From Watersipora subatra (Eukaryota; Bryozoa; Gymnolaemata; Cheilostomatida; Watersiporidae), in the NCBI RefSeq assembly GCF_963576615.1, contig NC_088708.1:30635191-30699190 (forward strand): 64,000 nt of DNA, in the 5' to 3' direction. Positions 51,573-62,863 of this stretch are shown here, one piece after another. The notes beneath the pieces were generated by a model, which was given only the letters and a program-made list of their open reading frames with translations, was not told the origin of the DNA and did no database searches. Position numbers and translations under genes: made by a program. Position 1 is the first letter of the stretch; each line of letters starts with the position of its first letter.

Positions 51573-52907
51573 CTTATAATATCAATTAATAAAATAATAA
51601 TATGGTAATTAATCTTTAATTAATAACGTATTAATTGAAATTTGGTTATAAATCAAAATATATTAATGTTGATATGTTACTATTGTTTTTAAAATGGTTA
51701 ACATGTTACCATCATTTTCAAGCTATCACCTGACAGGAGCAGACCTATATTTGCTTAAAACAGAGCTGTCACGATTGACTAACAGCCAAGTACTCCCCAT
51801 ATTATAGATTATACTAATGTTAGTATGTATATTTTAGCATAGTCATAGCATAGATTTAATTTGACAAAGTTTGGATTAGGTTTACAATTAAGTTCATGGC
51901 TATTTATGATTTTGGCTTCTTTTGTTATTGAAAAGTTGTTATGAAGGACCTTTAAAAATTAGTCGAACGCGTATTTTTGGTACCAATTATTCAAATACAT
52001 CAGTTGGTCAAACAGCAGCGATTAAATCTATTCACAAACTGACTGTAACGGCTGAAATCTACTAGCAGTTTCGTGTACTAGCGGCTTGTGCCTGTCAATT
52101 CAATCAAGATAGTTGGCAGGTTGCCAACAAGTAGAGAGAGCTGAGCTGTAGAGAGACAAGTTAGAAGGTTGAATACCTCAGCAAGCTACTCAACCTATTA
52201 TAGTCTGTGATATTAGTGTCGTCTCCCTGTGCGCTGCGAATACATTGTGTAGGGTATGCTACCCATTTTTAACCCTACTAACGACAAATATACCAGCAGA
52301 GGTATCCTAATCAGGCCCATAGGCTATATATGTACTCTTCTGTCCTCATTACTTAGCATATAGCCTGCAATCCTCACTGCTGCTTGAAATGCATAGCCCT
52401 TAGTCTAATCTGTTGACCTGTTTGAACAGCCTCCAATTCTGATGCTTGTGGGTGTATATAATTAATAGTAGTTGTACATAACCATTGGTCTTTAGTATCA
52501 GAGCTAGTGAATAACCTGTACAAACCACTAATCAATATAATGTCAATAGCCTGCAATCCTATCCTATCTAATGATCAGGGTGCACAGCTTACACTCATGC
52601 ATACATCTAGCTGTATGTAATGTAACCTGCACCCCCCTAGCTAACAGCCATTGCATATAGCCTCTGATCCCATCTACTGCTTAATGGCTGATATTTACCA
52701 CAGTTGTCCGCCACTGTCTCCTTGGAGAGTCGTTATCAGCAATGTCATTATTATTGTTTTCATTCATATTGTTGTATGTTGAAAGTTGGTATGATTAGCT
52801 ATATTTCAGCCTGCTTGTCTGGCTTATTGGTGGGCATCTTTAGACAGGTTGAGGGCTAAACGGGTTACAACTGCTTTTCAGAAAAGCAAACCAACGCTCT
52901 ATTTATA
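51573..52907. other. Intergenic, no gene recognised
   Basis: AT-rich at first, then ordinary sequence with loosely repeated AGCCTGCAATCCT strings at about 52360 and 52550. No coding similarity seen. Confidence 0.5.
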
Positions 52908-53789
52908 AAGGTTGACTTGCAACAAAATTCGCATTACAGTTATTTGGTATCAAAAGATTCATCATGTCTTACTCTGTTGTGTGGTAAGTGCCAAATATGT
53001 GGAAATGTGATTACAAGCTCTTAAAAGCTCAAAAACGAAAAGCCGCCGTAGATTGGAATCCGTTTATTTCTCTGACGTAGTCATTACATTTGGTTATTGT
53101 CTGGTCACGTGATGTTCTCACGTGAATTGAAAGGCCAATAAAAAGCTATATATATAAAAATTATCGTAGTACTAGTTTATGACAAACACTTCGGGTTTTA
53201 CCGAAGACCCCGTATCAAATATAGATGCTCGCTACTTTACAGTTTTGTTTCGGCTTGATCTAATCGTCAAGTCATAATCTGATCACGTGACCCAATACTT
53301 CGTAAATAATTTTTGCAGCACTTTTTGATTATCACAGGTGACCAACAGGCTCGTCATGATTATCAGACAATGATATGTACTCCATCGAGCTAAGATTAAA
53401 AAGTTTAATAATTTTTTACGGTAAGTTATAAGATATCAGTGCTAAAAGTGACAGCATTACAATGACGATAAAACAGACGCGTAAGAACAATAGACATAGT
53501 TTTATTGAATGCGTGAAGTATATTTGTGAAAATATTTCGATGAATGAGGTTGCATGAAAATGTAAACAGTAACCATCCTGTAACAACTACGCCCCATTTG
53601 AGCCGTTTTGGAAAGCGAATCCAAACTACGGCGGTCTCGTGTGGCTGCGATTAACTGTTTGTTTTTTAGCTTTTAAGAGCTTGTAATCACATTCCCACAT
53701 ATTTTGCACCTACAACACAACAGAGTAAGACATGGTGAATCTTATGATACCAAATAACTGTAATGTGAATTTTGTTGCAAGTCAACCTT
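52908..53789. mobile_element. 882-bp element with long terminal inverted repeats
   Basis: The left end AAGGTTGACTTGCAACAAAA and its neighbour region (ACAGTTATTTGGTATCA, GTCTTACTCTGTTGTG, GTGATTACAAGCTCTTAAAA) are repeated in reverse complement at the right end, giving inverted repeats of about 150 bp with some divergence. TA flanks both ends (52906-52907 and 53790-53791), fitting Tc1/mariner-type insertion. The interior has no transposase. Its right end coincides with the start of duplicated block B. Confidence 0.85.
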
Positions 53790-53957
53790 TAAAGAACAAT
53801 ACATGCCACTATAGTGTTGGTAAGTGTTATCATGCGTGTATTACATTACGTTACACTAATATTATGCTTAATCCTACTGAGATTACACTCAACAATAACA
53901 TTAGTGCATGTAGAGAGTTTTTTATGTATGTAATAAAAATACAATAACACTAAAGAA

Positions 53958-54362
53958 CTAAAACATATCTGTAAAGGGATATATTACATGTTTTTAAAGA
54001 GATATTACATGTTTGTAAATGACTATTACATGTTTGCAAAGGGATATTACATGTGTATAAAGGACTATTACATATTTGTAAAAGGATATTACATGTCGGT
54101 AAAGAGATATCACATGTCTGTAAAGAGATATTACATGCTTGTAAAGAAATTTTACATGTTGATCAAAATATATTACATGTTTGTAAATGACTATTACATG
54201 TTTGTAAAGGGATATTACATGTTTGTAAAGAGATATTACGTGTTTGTAAAAGGGATATTACATGTTTGTAAAGGACTATTACATGTTTGTAAAGGGATAT
54301 TACATGTTTGTAAAGAGATATTACGTGTTTGTAAAAGGGATATTACATGTTTGTAGCGGGAC
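53958..54362. repeat. 20-bp minisatellite, copy B (about 20 copies)
   Basis: Same GATATTACATGTTTGTAAAG unit as at 23308-24490, about one third of the length. Some units here are 21 bp (GTAAAAGGG). Confidence 0.95.
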
Positions 54363-54603
54363 ATGCCACTGCTTTTACATGCCACTGCTTAGATATCCAT
54401 TTTGTATGTAGACTAATGTTAATAGAGGATATACACGGACATAACCCATTGGGGTATACTGTAACAAGCCATAAAGATTTGCACATCGGTATGCAAAACC
54501 TCGCATATCCATATAACTATGTAGCCAATAGGAAATTTGTCTATTATATTACAGCCATCTCAGCCATTGTCCAGAGTGGGAAGTACAAGTGGATGAGACA
54601 TAC

Positions 54604-57600
54604 CATCAGGCTTTATTGCATTCTCTGTTGTGAGTATAGGATGTGCGACCATAACGAGGCCAGCGGCACTCCAGACATACTTCATAAGAAACTGTTCAAA
54701 CATGATGTACCAGAGTCGTTTCGAAAAGAGCAGCTCCATCTGTTTGGCAAGCGCAGAGAAACTCTCTCGTAGTATCCCTTCCTCTGGCTAAAAGACAGGT
54801 GAATAATTTCCGTTCAATTTTATGTACTGTTGAGAAATATTATTCGATGAATAAATGTGACTGCAGCTAAAATGGGTTTACTAATAAAAAGAAGATAGGT
54901 ATAAGCTAAAATAGAATATAAAAAAGATTCATGCAAGACGATTATGCGCAGGGAGAGTAGGTAAACCCCAGTTTATTATACAGCGCACCCTCAGAATACG
55001 ATTACCCTCATATACGACTTTTTCACCTTACGAAGTAGAAAATGATGAGTTTTTCATCTCACCATACAAATCTTTATTTAACCATACGAATTCAACAAAA
55101 CTTTCGCCCGAGTTCAAATTTTGCAGTCGGTGTGCTTATTATGTAAGTAACAATTATAACGACGCCAAAATGTTGTTCGCCGAAAACATCACAACGCCTG
55201 AAAGAGACGTGATTACCGGATTTCTCTGAGTTCAGCAACTTTCATGTGTAAAACGGTAATATCTTCCCGTTAAACCAGTAGCAAAGTTGGAGTTGCGATC
55301 TCTTCAAAGAGAGATCAGAGGTCAGACAGCTGCTTTTAACCTGCTAACAAAATTCCACTTCATAACGAAAACAGCATCATTCGGGCTTCTTGCCGAATTA
55401 GGTTGAAAAATGTTTTAAACAGGTCCGTTAAAAGTTATAGTGAAAGCGAAAACAAAAACTGATAGGTGATAAAATTTTACTGATAAAAAGTTGAAATTCA
55501 GTGAAATAGTTAAAAATACACACTACAGCTTAGGTTTAAGTGTGTTTGTTTAGTAAAGTTTAATTCACCTCAAACTTATTTGAGGTGAATTCAAAGTTTA
55601 TGTTATACATAAATCTGTCTTGAAGGTAAGAACTTTCTACGGTATATTAGAATGTTACATTTTATTGCAGATCATAACCACTAAATACACTGAATAAAAT
55701 AAAGTTACTGCAGGTAACTATAGTTACTAAGGTTAACATACTATTTTGGTACTAATTTTTACAATGTACAGCACTTATACAAAATTTTGACGATTTTTAC
55801 CGCGGGATGTTTGCATTACATAATTACTATGGTTTCTATACCCCTACATACGATTTTTTCACCATATGACGACAACCCTGGAACGGATCAAAACCGTATC
55901 CTGAGGGTGCACTGTACAAGGATGAATGCTGAAACCATCTTGGGCTTACCTTTCGACCACCATAAAATGCAATTTCCTCAGCATTAGCTATCACCCGAGA
56001 GTGCACATAGCGAAGGGATCCTTTGAGTCTGGACTCCTCTGCTACCAAACTGCCAAACCTAGGAGAGAGCGCTCGAAGCAGCTGCAAAAATCATACGAAG
56101 GATATGTCCTTACCATAAATATACTCCTAGCTAATATCTGTCAATTATAATGAGTGAAGTAAAACCGTAAAAAGCTGAGCACTTGAATAGGCCTGAGTTA
56201 AAAACATACACAGTGTAACCATGCTTCGAATCGGTTCGGAGTTGCCCGCTGTCGATGAATTCATACCTTACTATTTCAACGACTTGGAGTTGCATTATAG
56301 ATCTGTCCAGGATTCAAGATGTATCCCTCAAAACCAAAACTTGTTAAAGCAGACTCGCTTTCGAGTCACGATTTCTTTTTAATTCCATCATAGTCAACTA
56401 GTTGCACTGAAAGGTAATTATTTTGCCATCCTCATACGGTACGAGCAACCCAACCTTGACATGGGAATGTTAATGTAAAGACAAAAAGGTCACACAGAAA
56501 AAGTAGTGAGAAGCAGTAGAACGTTTTCGTAGCAAAAACCTATGTGGTTGTATGTTAAATTGTTTTTACCTCCACCGGGAAAAGCTTAGCGGAGTATTAT
56601 CAATTCAGATCCATCAGCCATGAGCGTTTCTATAGTGTCAAAGTGCTCTCACAGTGAATGCCTTTGCACAAATTTAGCAAAGCAAAATGGTGTCGAATCC
56701 ATTTGGAGATTTGGAGTATGATTTGGAGTGGAAGCAACTCCAAACCGAATTGAAGCATGGAAACTAAGAACCATAACTAAACAATAACTAACAATCAGCT
56801 CACATGTGACAGCCTTACTGAAAAAATGAAAAACAAACAGGAAGCCTTTTAAATTGTTTCAGTATCTGCTCTTTCTCCAACAGAGTTTCATGTACTGTTC
56901 AGTGAAGAGCTAGCAATACGTGTAGCTATAATTGCAGCTTTACAAACACACAGCTTGTGATTGCGACACAAAAATATTAGATTTTACAATGTAGCATTGA
57001 CTCAAGATCAATATGTACTCACCCTAAAAGTGACAACGATAACACCAGCAGCGAGTACTGTAGGAACTGTTGAGTCAGCACCTCTACTAGATGCTAAGCT
57101 ACTGAGGGTGTAGCCCATGAGAGCAACGTCCAAGAAAGGTTTGGTGAGGTGTGAATAGAGGTGGGAAACGGATTGAGTAAAGGTCGTTATGTCCTCAGTC
57201 AAACATTGGTCAACATTAGCAAGTCTTCCATCCAGGTTAGACACTCGATAATACGTTTTATTTGTAAAGTAGAGTTCATAGGCATGATCAACTAGCCTTG
57301 TTCGCAAAGCCAGCCCTAACTTATTCTCTAAATATCGAATTAGGCTGTTGATAAATGTAGCCGGAATCGCTATGGCAACCCATAATGAAAGTCTCCAAAT
57401 AAATTTCTTAGCATCCTTTTGAACGATTGTTTTGACGATTTTACCATCTAACCTTGCAACATAGATAGAAAGGAAAGTGCGTATTACGAGCGAGCATGTA
57501 TGAGCTGTTAAAATTGCATTTTCTTTTGACCAGAATCCAGGAATTAAAATCTTGAGCAGCTCGAGGAGTTCCTTGAAGAACTGTTTATTCACACCAGGGT

Positions 57601-57793
57601 TTTTTGGGCCGTGTGATTGCGCCATGGCCGTATCAGGCTTAGATGCTGATCTCTTTATCTGACTGTTTGATTGGACAGTTCTTCTATTATGTATCATTGC
57701 TAGAGCCTTCCTGGTGCCCCAGAGTAGTGCAAGTGAACCGACACCAATCGCCACGTGTTTGACACGCCTGCTTTTCAAGGTACTTCCGATCAT
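54604..57793 (-). CDS. Partial ABCD1/ABCD2-like copy, exons 1-3 only (no ATP-binding domain)
   Basis: Exons on the minus strand: 57023-57793 (ATG at 57793), 55950-56081 and 54604-54787, each the same length as in the complete gene, with intact frames and splice sites. They encode 362 residues: the N-terminus and most of the transmembrane domain through [12 protein letters not shown] and the [13 protein letters not shown] helix. Differences from copy A include Ser to Gly near residue 19, Glu to Ala (TAMAQSHG), LIMRTF to LVIRTF, Asp to Gly at 298 and Tyr to His in exon 3. No counterpart of exons 4-10 lies downstream, where the inverted-repeat element and intergenic sequence follow. It is either a truncated paralogue, which could not hydrolyse ATP, or the second haplotype of the locus misplaced in assembly. 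The intact splice signals favour recent origin. Confidence 0.88.
54981..55914. mobile_element. pogo/Tigger-like non-autonomous element, copy B
   Basis: Counterpart of 25092-26019, with the same CAGCGCACCCTCAG and CTGAGGGTGCACTG ends and TA flanks. Small indels only. Confidence 0.85.
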
Positions 57794-59362
57794 TGAATCC
57801 CTAGAATACAGGGTTGTTTATTCCATACATATATTTGTGAATAGCAAGCATCAAAGAAATGTGATCTTCGCTATTATAGCTAAGCATTAACTATGATCAG
57901 CTCATCAAGCATATTGTTTTGAAACACGTCCTAAAATGTGTGCAAATTGTCTCAACCTACAAAGTAATTTTCAACATACGATGTTCAAAGGCTTTTCTTC
58001 ACATAGTTTGGTTTCACGGTATTAAAATGATACTAAGCAGCACTTCATACCTTCCTTTTTTAGTTTTAAAGCCGTGAATCCAGAGAAGACTAGTACTGAC
58101 CATAACACCGGTAAGAATAGGAAGAAGGCAATGTGCTTTTTACTAATAAAATGATCAATAACAAAACATTTTGTAAGTTGCCGAGGCATAATTTCATTTC
58201 ACCCATCTTTAGTGTTAAGGCAAAGTGACAAAAAACTCTGTTTATCAATTATAACTTTATTTAGCTTTATACATATTTATTTTTTTACTTTTGAATTTTG
58301 CATGCAATCATAGAATACAATAATATTAACGTTACATGTAATTACATGAAATATTTATTATTAAATTGCTGAGCAGCGGAACAAATTAAACGAAATACCA
58401 CACTTCCTTTTACAAATATTTGATCCAGCATTTGACAGTTTCGACATCAGAAGCAAATATCAGATTGGAGTAACTTCGTCTAAGTTTGACTGTACACCCC
58501 GTTTAACAGAGTTCTTAGTATATTTAGCGATCTTCTATTTATTGGCAACAAAACAACTTACATTGCAGCAAATTGAGTGTTGGAATTTCCTAAAGTGCTT
58601 GCTATCCAGTCAACCAAAAGGCATGTATGCTTTTTTTCAACCAACTTCAGCTTGTTCTATATTTTTTTCCAAAGCTACTCACTGCCATTGCCATCCTAAA
58701 AATCAAGATACAAACATGAAGATAAAAGGTGAAAGGGTGACAGATGTCTTCCGATATTTTATGAAATTTTTACAAGTTCCCATGAGTGGCAAAGCTTTTG
58801 TAAATTTAATAAGAGATTTGCAATAAAAAACTTTGAAACATATCATTAATGCCCGCTTGTTCTGACAAATAGGTCGCAGGTCATGTTATTTGTACCTAAA
58901 TATTCTGCAATTGTCGCTATGAAATATGCTACTGTAAAATTCTCTTTAGTCTCACATGAGGCAGTGTCTGATGTAGAAGTAATTTAAATAAGTATCTTGT
59001 GAGTCTGATGTGTGATGGTCTTCCCATAAAGAATGTTTTATTTTGCTACTAGAGACTAGACTGAACGCATTGAAATCAATTAATGTAGAATTGCCATTTG
59101 TAACAAAGATTTGTAGTTGTTCTGTCAAAATGTCGTCGCAATTTAGTTTAATTACTGTTGTCTCATTATTTGTGTAGTTTTAATAGAGAGTTTCAGGTCA
59201 GCTCAGAAGATATTGTAATCCAACTCCTTGGTTGAAGGGTGTGGTCTTAAGTATTGTGTAAACACATAGGTGAAAACTTCCAAGATAGAGGTAACATAAA
59301 AACATTTGAAGCAGGTGGGTGAAGGTAACTTGAGCAACTGATGAAACATTCCAGAAACAGAG
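57794..59362. other. Upstream region of the partial ABCD copy
   Basis: Counterpart of about 27908-29460 in copy A, including the putative promoter. No gene recognised. A shared open frame (58542-58826) begins at a non-ATG codon and differs from its copy A twin mostly by amino-acid changes. Confidence 0.5.
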
Positions 59363-60129
59363 TTTCTGATTCTGATTCTGATTAAAAAGAGTCTCGAGAC
59401 CTCAAAAGGAGGAAGTGGAGACCGTTTGCATAGATTGTATAAGAATAAAAATTTATCTATTTGAACAAGTGAATTTAAAACATCAATTAATAAAACTTTC
59501 CTGTTCTAATGATCTCCCAATCTAATATCCCGAGAAGTTCGTGGAATGAAGCTGTTAAAATATGTGTTTGTGTTGCAGGCGATTGCCTTTGGAGCGTTAG
59601 ACCGAGATGATCTGGTGTCATACTGGTGTGGTTGGGACATTAAAAAATTAAAACTTTCAATTAGCGCTGAGTGTGTGCTATTAGATAAAATGTTTATTAA
59701 AAGGTTGAGTCTTGCTCGTTTTCTTCTGATCTCTAAAACTTCCAACTGGATATTCTCTCGAGCTTCCGTTACACTAGCAACTCCTTTCAAATTACATATA
59801 AATCTCACGGCTCTTCTTTGTATAAATTCAATTTGAGATATGTGTTTGACTAAAAAAGGGTCCCAGACCTCACAAGCGTACTCCAAGGCGGGTCTACATA
59901 AAGTCAAATATGCGATTTTCTTTACTTTATTAGGAGCATTAAAAAGAACCCGTTTTATCATTCCCAAGGTTTGTAATGCTTTGGTACAAATCGATGTTAT
60001 ATGGTGGTCCCAGCTCAATGTATTTGTAATAATCACGCCCAAATATTTAAAGCTATCCACAACTTCCAGATTGGTATTATAAAGGTTGTACTCAGCTGGG
60101 ACGCCAGAGTCTGACGTGAAATTAAAGAG
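59363..60129 (-). mobile_element. 5'-truncated LINE insertion, CR1/Jockey-like reverse transcriptase 3' end
   Basis: The minus-strand frame (ending 59506) reads SFKYLGVIITNTLSWDHHI, then LTLCRPALEYACEVWDPFL, RRAVRFICN and RRKRARLNLL, the conserved C-terminal part of CR1/Jockey-type LINE polyproteins (FKYLGV, LRP.LEYA..VWDP, QRRAAR). The 3' end carries an (AATCAG)n tail at 59363-59390. The site is empty in copy A (AAACAGAGTGAATGG near 29470), and a short AGAG flank may be the target duplication. The reading frame is open from the truncation point to its stop, so the insertion is young. Confidence 0.9.
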
Positions 60130-60289
60130 TGAATGGAGTCAGACAGGCCATAAAGGAACATGAGCACAGAGGTATCTGATTTCTAGAAGTCAGAGTTACT
60201 GTATGACTTATTCAAAGTAAAATGTCAAACAGGGCCGAAAATTAATTCTTCTAACGGTCAACTTTGAACTGAATGGTTTAAGGTAGCAG

Positions 60290-60478
60290 CAGACCTGCCA
60301 ACCCAAGAGTGGGGCAATGCGTGAGATTTGGTTTTGGGGCAATTGATGTATCAATGATAGTATATATAAAATTGTGGAAATTGGGGCAAAAATCTCACGC
60401 ATTTCTCACGCATTTTCATTTTTTCTTTGGGGTGATTGCGTGAGTCTCACGCCCAATGCGTGAGAGTTGGCAGGTATG
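60290..60478. mobile_element. hAT-type MITE, 189 bp (copy 1)
   Basis: Ends CAGACCTGCCAAC and, inverted, CATACCTGCCAAC, with GC-rich CTCACGCA/TGCGTGAG motifs inside. Flanked by the 8-bp duplication GGTAGCAG (60282-60289 and 60479-60486), where copy A has a single GGCAGCAG near 29634. Differs from the copy at 61958 at only about three positions. Eight-base duplications indicate the hAT superfamily. Confidence 0.93.
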
Positions 60479-61957
60479 GGTAGCAGTACTGAGGAAAACT
60501 ATTTTAGAAGATTCCCAAATAATTATTCTGTGTCATGACCCGTACGTGCCACTGCAACACGATTATTACAGCACATCTAATGGATAGCTTAACAATATCG
60601 TTAATTGGAATATACAATCGTTTTAAAATCTTTCTTGTTGTAATAAGCATAAATTTACGAGTGTATATAATAAGCTTTTTTCTTTTGAACCTCTGAGTTG
60701 ACGTAACGTTGGGGTTATAAACAATAAAAACCAACAAGCATTTATTTTTGTTACGGATTTTTTGTGACTTTTTTATTATGGCTTTCTCGTACACAAATAT
60801 GCATTTTAACAGCAATCAGTAAAGCTTAAAAGATGAGAAAAATATTTGTAGAAATAAGAAATATTTTAAAACGGCATCAATTCTAGAATGTTTCTATTTC
60901 TTATATGTAGCATTGTCTATTATAAGCTTTTAAATATATTTATGTATATATAAATAATACGATTGTAAATGCTGTGTATGGGTGCTATGTCTACGAAAGT
61001 TTGTGGTACATCAAATGACTTAACAGCAAATCTTTTTGCAAAGGGTACAAAGTGCGGACAATAGCTGCTTTTGCAAAACGAGGGAAACGGACTCGGTACA
61101 ATTTCGTACTGGTACATGCGGTAAAAACGTATCTACACCAAGCCTAATCAGTGTCGTATTGGGACACTGATATATATCCCTATACGACGCTGATCCTGAT
61201 GCAACATCGAAATTCTATTCGTTTACTTTTTGTCCCTATTTAGAACTAAAGCTAGTCTTTATATTAGTTACAACAATGATATAAAATTTTAAACCCCAGT
61301 ATAGTAGGGGTTGTATATCGTTGGTTACAAGCAATACCGTTTCCGTTTCTGAAAGGAAGTCTTTCGAAACGCCCTTCACGCAGCTAAACATTTGGAATGC
61401 GCGATTCATAACTGAACCATCAATTCCGCCTACCTGTAAGACGAGTAATATTAATTTATTAGCAATTGCTAATTTATTAGTGTATAAACAAGGGTGTTAT
61501 ATTGTCTGGCAAAACTATTCGTTTTTGTTGTGAATATTTTAGCCATTTTCCTCTGTCGTGTGATGTTTAAGCGGAGTTTAAGAGTCAAGTATCTGCTATC
61601 AAGTATACGCCACACTGAAGTTTTTTAAAATCGTGTAGTTTTACTAGTTTCATTCAATGTAATAAGATATTTTTAATACTTTGCATTTTAGAATGCAACA
61701 CCTAGGTTGCTGTTTTAACAAAACTATAGTATAGGTAAAATAGCATTTGACAGCTATTCCTTTGGTTGAACGCATTAGGGCATTACACCTGGAGGTTCAC
61801 TTTGTGAGAGCGCGTGCTCTATCCGCAAAGCAAGTTAGACACTCGCTGATACTTCTATAAGCCTTTACTATTTGTCAACTTTCTTTGTGAAAACGCATTT
61901 AGTGCCATGTACAGGCAGCTGCCTTCTAGCCATTTGATGATTTTGTCATTACCTAGC

Positions 61958-62146
61958 CAGACCTGCCAACCCAAGAGTGGGGCAATGCGTGAGATTTGGT
62001 TTTGGGGCAATTGATGTATCAATGATAGTATATATAAAATAGTGGAAATTGGGGCAAAAATCTCACGCATTTCTCACGCATTTCCATTTTTTCTTTGGGG
62101 TGTTTGCGTGAGTCTCACGCCCAATGCGTGAGAGTTGGCAGGTATG
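61958..62146. mobile_element. hAT-type MITE, 189 bp (copy 2)
   Basis: Same element as at 60290, inserted in the same orientation and flanked by TACCTAGC on both sides (61950-61957 and 62147-62154). Copy A has the uninterrupted site TTACCTAGCCATTTAG near 30978. Confidence 0.93.
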
Positions 62147-62352
62147 TACCTAGCCATTTAGTGATGACACAACTAGTTTTTATGCGATTATTTGTCTAAA
62201 GGCCCAAAATTTAACTCGTCACTTATTGGTGAAAACATCTTTAGGCAATGTACTAATAAATGTATGTTTAACCAAGTTTGAATAAAGGCAATTCATTGGT
62301 TTCGAAAGTCAGAACACCAGTAACCTCTACATGGTTAGAAATAATTTAAAAT

Positions 62353-62863
62353 GGAAAACAGTCCCAACATCGACAAGTCCGAACCTAGACAAGTCCCAAT
62401 CTCGACAGAGGTTGGTCCGAATCTAGACAAAGGTTGGTCCGAACATCGACAAAAGCTGATGCAGTTTTACAATAATTTAATCTTCAACAAATAATAAATG
62501 TCTTTTTGCAGTTCTATCCTCACTTCAAAAAATAACAATCAAAGCTACTCACTGAAGTTTAGATTTCAAATAAAACATTTTGCTAGCTTAACAGTCAACC
62601 ATATTTATGATTGTTACTTGTTTTAGCATTCGTTCTATATTTAGGTTGGGCAAAATATTGTTAGGCCTACAAAAGCTGGGGAGTGCTGCATCAAATGGAT
62701 CACAAGATATTTTTGCGCAAATAAATCTTTTACATATAAATCGCTCATTTATTATGAAAATAGTAGATGGTAAAATAGTAAAACTGCTGTCGAGATTGGA
62801 CCAACCGTTGTCGATATTCAAACTCGTCGAGTTTCAAACCAGTCGAGGTTCGGACTATAAACC
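62353..62863. mobile_element. 511-bp MITE with 8-bp target duplication
   Basis: Flanked by TTTAAAAT (62345-62352 and 62864-62871); copy A has one such site near 31175. Imperfect inverted ends share GG, AGTCC, AAC and TCGAC at matching spacing (GGAAAACAGTCCCAACATCG and GGTTTATAGTCCGAACCTCG). The left 110 bp holds about six copies of a TCCGAACCTAGACAA motif, possible subterminal binding repeats. No transposase. The superfamily is uncertain (hAT- or P-type by duplication length). Confidence 0.85.
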
